A program made the translations under genes and the position numbers. A stretch of 64,000 nt of DNA, taken from NCBI RefSeq assembly GCF_025144145.1, contig NZ_CP083546.1, positions 2,372,501 through 2,436,500 on the forward strand, given 5' to 3'. The notes below the pieces were generated by a model. The model saw only the letters and a list, made by a program, of their open reading frames with translations, ran no database searches and was not told where the DNA came from. Positions within the stretch are counted from its first letter, which is position 1. The number at the start of each line of letters is the position of its first letter. Below are positions 61,109 to 64,000 of this stretch, piece after piece. Source of the DNA: Leisingera sp. M658. GTDB lineage: Bacteria; Pseudomonadota; Alphaproteobacteria; Rhodobacterales; Rhodobacteraceae.

Positions 61109-63240
61109 TGGACAGCGGCATCACACCCGAAAAGGAATGGTGGACGGCAGCGGAGCTTGCCGAGGCCAAGCTGCCGGGATTGCCAGGCAGCGTGCGCGGA
61201 GTGAACGCTTTTGCAGAGCGCTGGGGCTGGAAAAACAACCCGGCAGCGTTGCAACGCAGGCCGGGGCGCGGTGGCGGGCTGCTGTTTCATTGGTCGGTGC
61301 TGCCGTCTGCTGCCCGTGAAAAACTGGCGATGCAGGAAGCCGCCGCGCCAGTCGAGCGCCCTGACCGGACTACCGCCTGGGTGACCTATGAAAAGCTGTC
61401 CCAGAAGGCCAAAGACGAGGCTGCGGCACGGCTGGATGCAATCCAGAAAGTTGAGCTGCTGCATGGCAGCGGAACAACCCACGTTCAGGCTGTGGCAACA
61501 ATTGCGGCTGAGTTCAACGCCAGCCCGCGCACGATCTATAACTGGCTGGCGCTGGTTGAGGGCATTCCGGCGGTGGATCAGCTTGCCTACCTGGCGCCTC
61601 AGCCGCCCAAGAAACGCACGCGGAAAGAAGATCGCGCCCAGTTCAAGCCGTTCATGGACTGGCTGAAAAGCGCCTTCCTGCAATTTGAGGGGCCGACGTT
61701 TTCCCAATGCTACAGGAAGGCGAAGCTTAAAGCCGAAAAAGAAGGCTGGCCCTTCCCCATCCAGAAAACCGCCAAGCGGTGGGTGGATGCTGAGGTGCAG
61801 CGCACCACCCAGATTTATACCCGTGAAGGCCCACGCGGGCTGATGCGCTGTTATCCGGCGCAGATCCGCGACCGGTCTTCGCTGACGGCGATGGAAGCCG
61901 TCAACGCCGACTGCCACAAGATCGACGTCTTTGTCGAATGGCCCGACGGCACCGTAAACCGCCCCCAAATCATCGCGTTTCAGGACCTTTACTCCAACAA
62001 GATCCTGTCCTGGCGGGTGGACCATGACCCCAACAAAGTCATGGTGATGGCGGCCTTTGGCGAAATGATCGACAACTGGCGCATTCCCAAGCGGTGCCTG
62101 TTCGACAACGGCCATGAGTTCGCAAACAAGTGGATGACGGCGGGCGCACCCACCCGGTTCCGGTTCAAGATCCGGGAGACAGATCCGGTTGGCGTTCTGC
62201 CGCTGCTGGGCATTCAAATGCACTGGGCTACCCCGGCGCACGGACAGGCTAAGCCGATTGAACGGGCCTTCCGGGACATTGCCAGCGACATTGCAAAAGA
62301 CCCCCGCTTTGCGGGTGCCTATGTCGGCAACCGCCCGACCGCAAAACCGGAAAACTACGGCAGCCGCGCTGTGAAACTGGCAGAGTTTCTGGAAGTCCTG
62401 GCCGAAGGCATTGAAGAACACAATGCCCGCCCCGGCCGCCGCTCTGCCAACGCAAACGGCAGGTCTTTTGATGAGACGTTTGCAGACAGCTACGCCTCAA
62501 CCACGCTTCTGAAGGCGACCGAAGAACAGCGCAATCTTTGGCTGATGGGCCAGGACACCGGCAAGCTGCACAAGCACAACGGCAGTCTGAACTTCCACGG
62601 CAACGTCTATCACTGCGACTGGATGAGCCAGGAAGCGGGCCGCAACATTGTTGTGCGCTTCGATCCTGAAGACCTGCACAGCGGCGTTCATATCTACAGT
62701 GCAGAAGGCGCGCACCTGGGCTTTGCCGAATGTCAGCAGAAAATCGGCTTCTTTGATCTTGAGGGCGCGCGCTCGACCGCGAAGCGGAACCGTCAAATCA
62801 AAAAGGCTGAAAAGAAACTCGCAGAGCTGCACCGGCCGCATACCCCGGAACAGCTCGGGGCCGATCTGAACGAAATCCGCAAGGAAACCACTGCGCTGAT
62901 GGAAGCCAAGGTGGTGAAGCTGGCACCCGCGAAGCCCCCTAGGGTCTCAACCTTCAGGCAGCATTCGGACCCCAGCGCCGAGGCGGCCCAGGACGCCCTC
63001 ATTCTGCAGATCGGCGACAAGCGGAAGAAACCCGAACCATCCCCCAAACAGGAGGCCTTCAAGGTGGCCGCAACAGCAGACGACCGGTTTACCCAGGCGC
63101 AGGAAATCGAGCGCAGGCAGCAAAACGGCGACCCGGTCGGAGAGCGCGAGGCAGGCTGGCTGAAGGGCTACCAAACCCATTCGGAATACGAGGCGCTGGC
63201 AGCGCTGAAACAGGCATTCGGCGGCAATAACGCCGGGTAG
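61108..63240 (+). CDS. Mu-like DDE transposase, A protein
   Basis: 710 residues. N-terminal Mu end-binding domain (EWWTAAELAEAKLPGLPGSV, then RWGWKNNPA), a helix-turn-helix middle (RTIYNWLALVEG), an integrase core with catalytic VNADCHKID, CLFDNGHEF and KPIERAFRD (D, D, E), and a basic C-terminal MuB-contact region. The ATG overlaps the ParB-like stop (TGATG). Length and motif order match MuA. No internal damage is seen, so the prophage may be able to transpose. Confidence 0.92.
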   Translation: MDSGITPEKEWWTAAELAEAKLPGLPGSVRGVNAFAERWGWKNNPAALQRRPGRGGGLLFHWSVLPSAAREKLAMQEAAAPVERPDRTTAWVTYEKLSQKAKDEAAARLDAIQKVELLHGSGTTHVQAVATIAAEFNASPRTIYNWLALVEGIPAVDQLAYLAPQPPKKRTRKEDRAQFKPFMDWLKSAFLQFEGPTFSQCYRKAKLKAEKEGWPFPIQKTAKRWVDAEVQRTTQIYTREGPRGLMRCYPAQIRDRSSLTAMEAVNADCHKIDVFVEWPDGTVNRPQIIAFQDLYSNKILSWRVDHDPNKVMVMAAFGEMIDNWRIPKRCLFDNGHEFANKWMTAGAPTRFRFKIRETDPVGVLPLLGIQMHWATPAHGQAKPIERAFRDIASDIAKDPRFAGAYVGNRPTAKPENYGSRAVKLAEFLEVLAEGIEEHNARPGRRSANANGRSFDETFADSYASTTLLKATEEQRNLWLMGQDTGKLHKHNGSLNFHGNVYHCDWMSQEAGRNIVVRFDPEDLHSGVHIYSAEGAHLGFAECQQKIGFFDLEGARSTAKRNRQIKKAEKKLAELHRPHTPEQLGADLNEIRKETTALMEAKVVKLAPAKPPRVSTFRQHSDPSAEAAQDALILQIGDKRKKPEPSPKQEAFKVAATADDRFTQAQEIERRQQNGDPVGEREAGWLKGYQTHSEYEALAALKQAFGGNNAG

Positions 63241-63304
63241 ATCACAAAAAAACCGCCGCCTGGATGGACCCCATGGCGACGGCATTGATTGACTAGGAGC
63301 GAGC

Positions 63305-64000
63305 ATGACACAGACCTTGGAAATCGGCAATAGCGTACAGCCGTTGACCAACGTGGCGACAATGGCAGCGCTGGTAACCGAGCTGCAGAACCGGACCTTT
63401 GGAATGCCGGGTTTGGGGGTGTTTTACGGCTACCCCGGATATGGCAAAACCTTCGGCGCCATCTTCTGCGCCTCTGCCTTTGACGTCATTCATATTTCCA
63501 TGCAGGGCGATTGGACCAAAAAGACCTTTTTGGAGCGGCTGCTGAACGAGCTGGGTGTGGCGCCCAAGCGGGTGGTACCCGATATGGTTCTGCAGGCCTG
63601 CGAAGAACTGGCGCTGGATGGCCGCACACTGATTGTCGATGAAGCGGACTATGCCTTCCGGCGCGGCGTGATTGAGCTGATCCGGGATTTGCATGACGGC
63701 TCGGACACCCCGGTTGTCATGATCGGCATGGAAGAATTCCCGCAGATGCTCCGGAAATATGAACTCATTGACAGCCGGGTCATGTCCTGGGTCGCCGCGC
63801 AGCCGGCCACCCTGAAAGACGCGGGCCTGCTGGCAAGCGTTTATGCTGAAGGCATAGACGTTTCTGAGGATCTGCTGGACGCCATTCTGGACCGCAACAC
63901 CGGCAACGTGCGGCGCATGGTGACCGATCTTGCCCAGGTTAAAGGCGAGGCAAACAAGCTTGGCCAGACCAGCATGACGCTGCAGGACTGGGGCGGCATT
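63305..64000 (+). CDS. MuB-like AAA ATPase target selector, 3' end outside window
   Basis: 232 codons are open to the right edge. Walker A GYPGYGKTFG (about residue 48), Walker B TLIVDEADYA (about 105) and sensor-like VVMIGMEEF follow the MuB/TniB plan of DNA-binding ATPases that deliver target DNA to the transposase. GGAGCGAGC precedes the ATG, 64 bp after the transposase stop. It confirms that the prophage continues rightward. Confidence 0.88.
   Translation, partial: MTQTLEIGNSVQPLTNVATMAALVTELQNRTFGMPGLGVFYGYPGYGKTFGAIFCASAFDVIHISMQGDWTKKTFLERLLNELGVAPKRVVPDMVLQACEELALDGRTLIVDEADYAFRRGVIELIRDLHDGSDTPVVMIGMEEFPQMLRKYELIDSRVMSWVAAQPATLKDAGLLASVYAEGIDVSEDLLDAILDRNTGNVRRMVTDLAQVKGEANKLGQTSMTLQDWGGI

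Noticed and set aside
61081-62421. 446-aa minus-strand frame under the Mu-like transposase
   Set aside because: Antisense shadow of MuA; no domain or ribosome binding site.

Overview
The window looks like the chromosome, or a chromid, of a marine Rhodobacterales (Roseobacter-group) alphaproteobacterium. Support comes from GC-rich core genes, a DddP-like M24 lyase, a CoA-dependent 2-aminobenzoate operon of the bifunctional monooxygenase/old-yellow-enzyme type, an unlinked folE2 plus queCDEF, and a Mu-like prophage whose early region contains a ParB-like gene. The assignment to this group is by recognition of protein families, not by a search.

Layout. 1-4,869: right end of an integrative island (GmrSD-like nuclease, HipBA, HTH protein) ending in a 3' tRNA-Cys fragment that looks like attR. 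5,098-12,233: a leftward anthranilate (2-aminobenzoyl-CoA) degradation operon with a MarR gene and a palindromic operator. 12,410-23,131: core genes (ptsP, lysC, trkH, an Ala/Lys/Pro-rich protein, folE2) and a LysR-controlled pair, a BesD/HalD-fold 2OG-Fe oxygenase and a DddP-like protein. 23,400-28,250: insertion sequence (IS) graveyard. 28,524-32,250: rhomboid-GNAT fusion, small membrane-anchored protein, membrane spermidine-synthase homologue, and a fourth gene cut by an IS3. 34,874-38,806: a 1310-residue beta-roll repeat protein between two copies of an integrase 3' end. 38,960-45,161: a second IS graveyard that has cut a carnitine-dehydrogenase-like gene. 45,541-47,792: queC-queD-queE-queF. 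48,031-52,660: two unrecognised host genes, a phage baseplate (gp25-like) remnant and further nested ISs. 52,964-53,336: iteron-like repeats. 53,923-56,919: an AT-richer three-gene cargo, possibly defence, bounded by imperfect repeats. 57,043-64,000: left part of a Mu-like transposable prophage (repressor, early operon, ParB-like protein, MuA, MuB), with a complete luxR-luxI quorum-sensing pair beside its repressor.

Two observations stand out. First, about 40-bp palindromic mini-elements (type A, 16 copies; types B and C, 9 more) are scattered through transposase genes of at least five IS families in this window and in nothing else. Their ends are constant while their stem sequences differ from copy to copy with pairing kept. 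Deleting them on paper usually restores the expected transposase sequence, and several sit at catalytic residues. Second, a luxR-luxI operon with its own 20-bp lux-box-like palindrome lies directly beside the repressor of the Mu-like prophage, which suggests phage-carried acyl-homoserine-lactone signalling.
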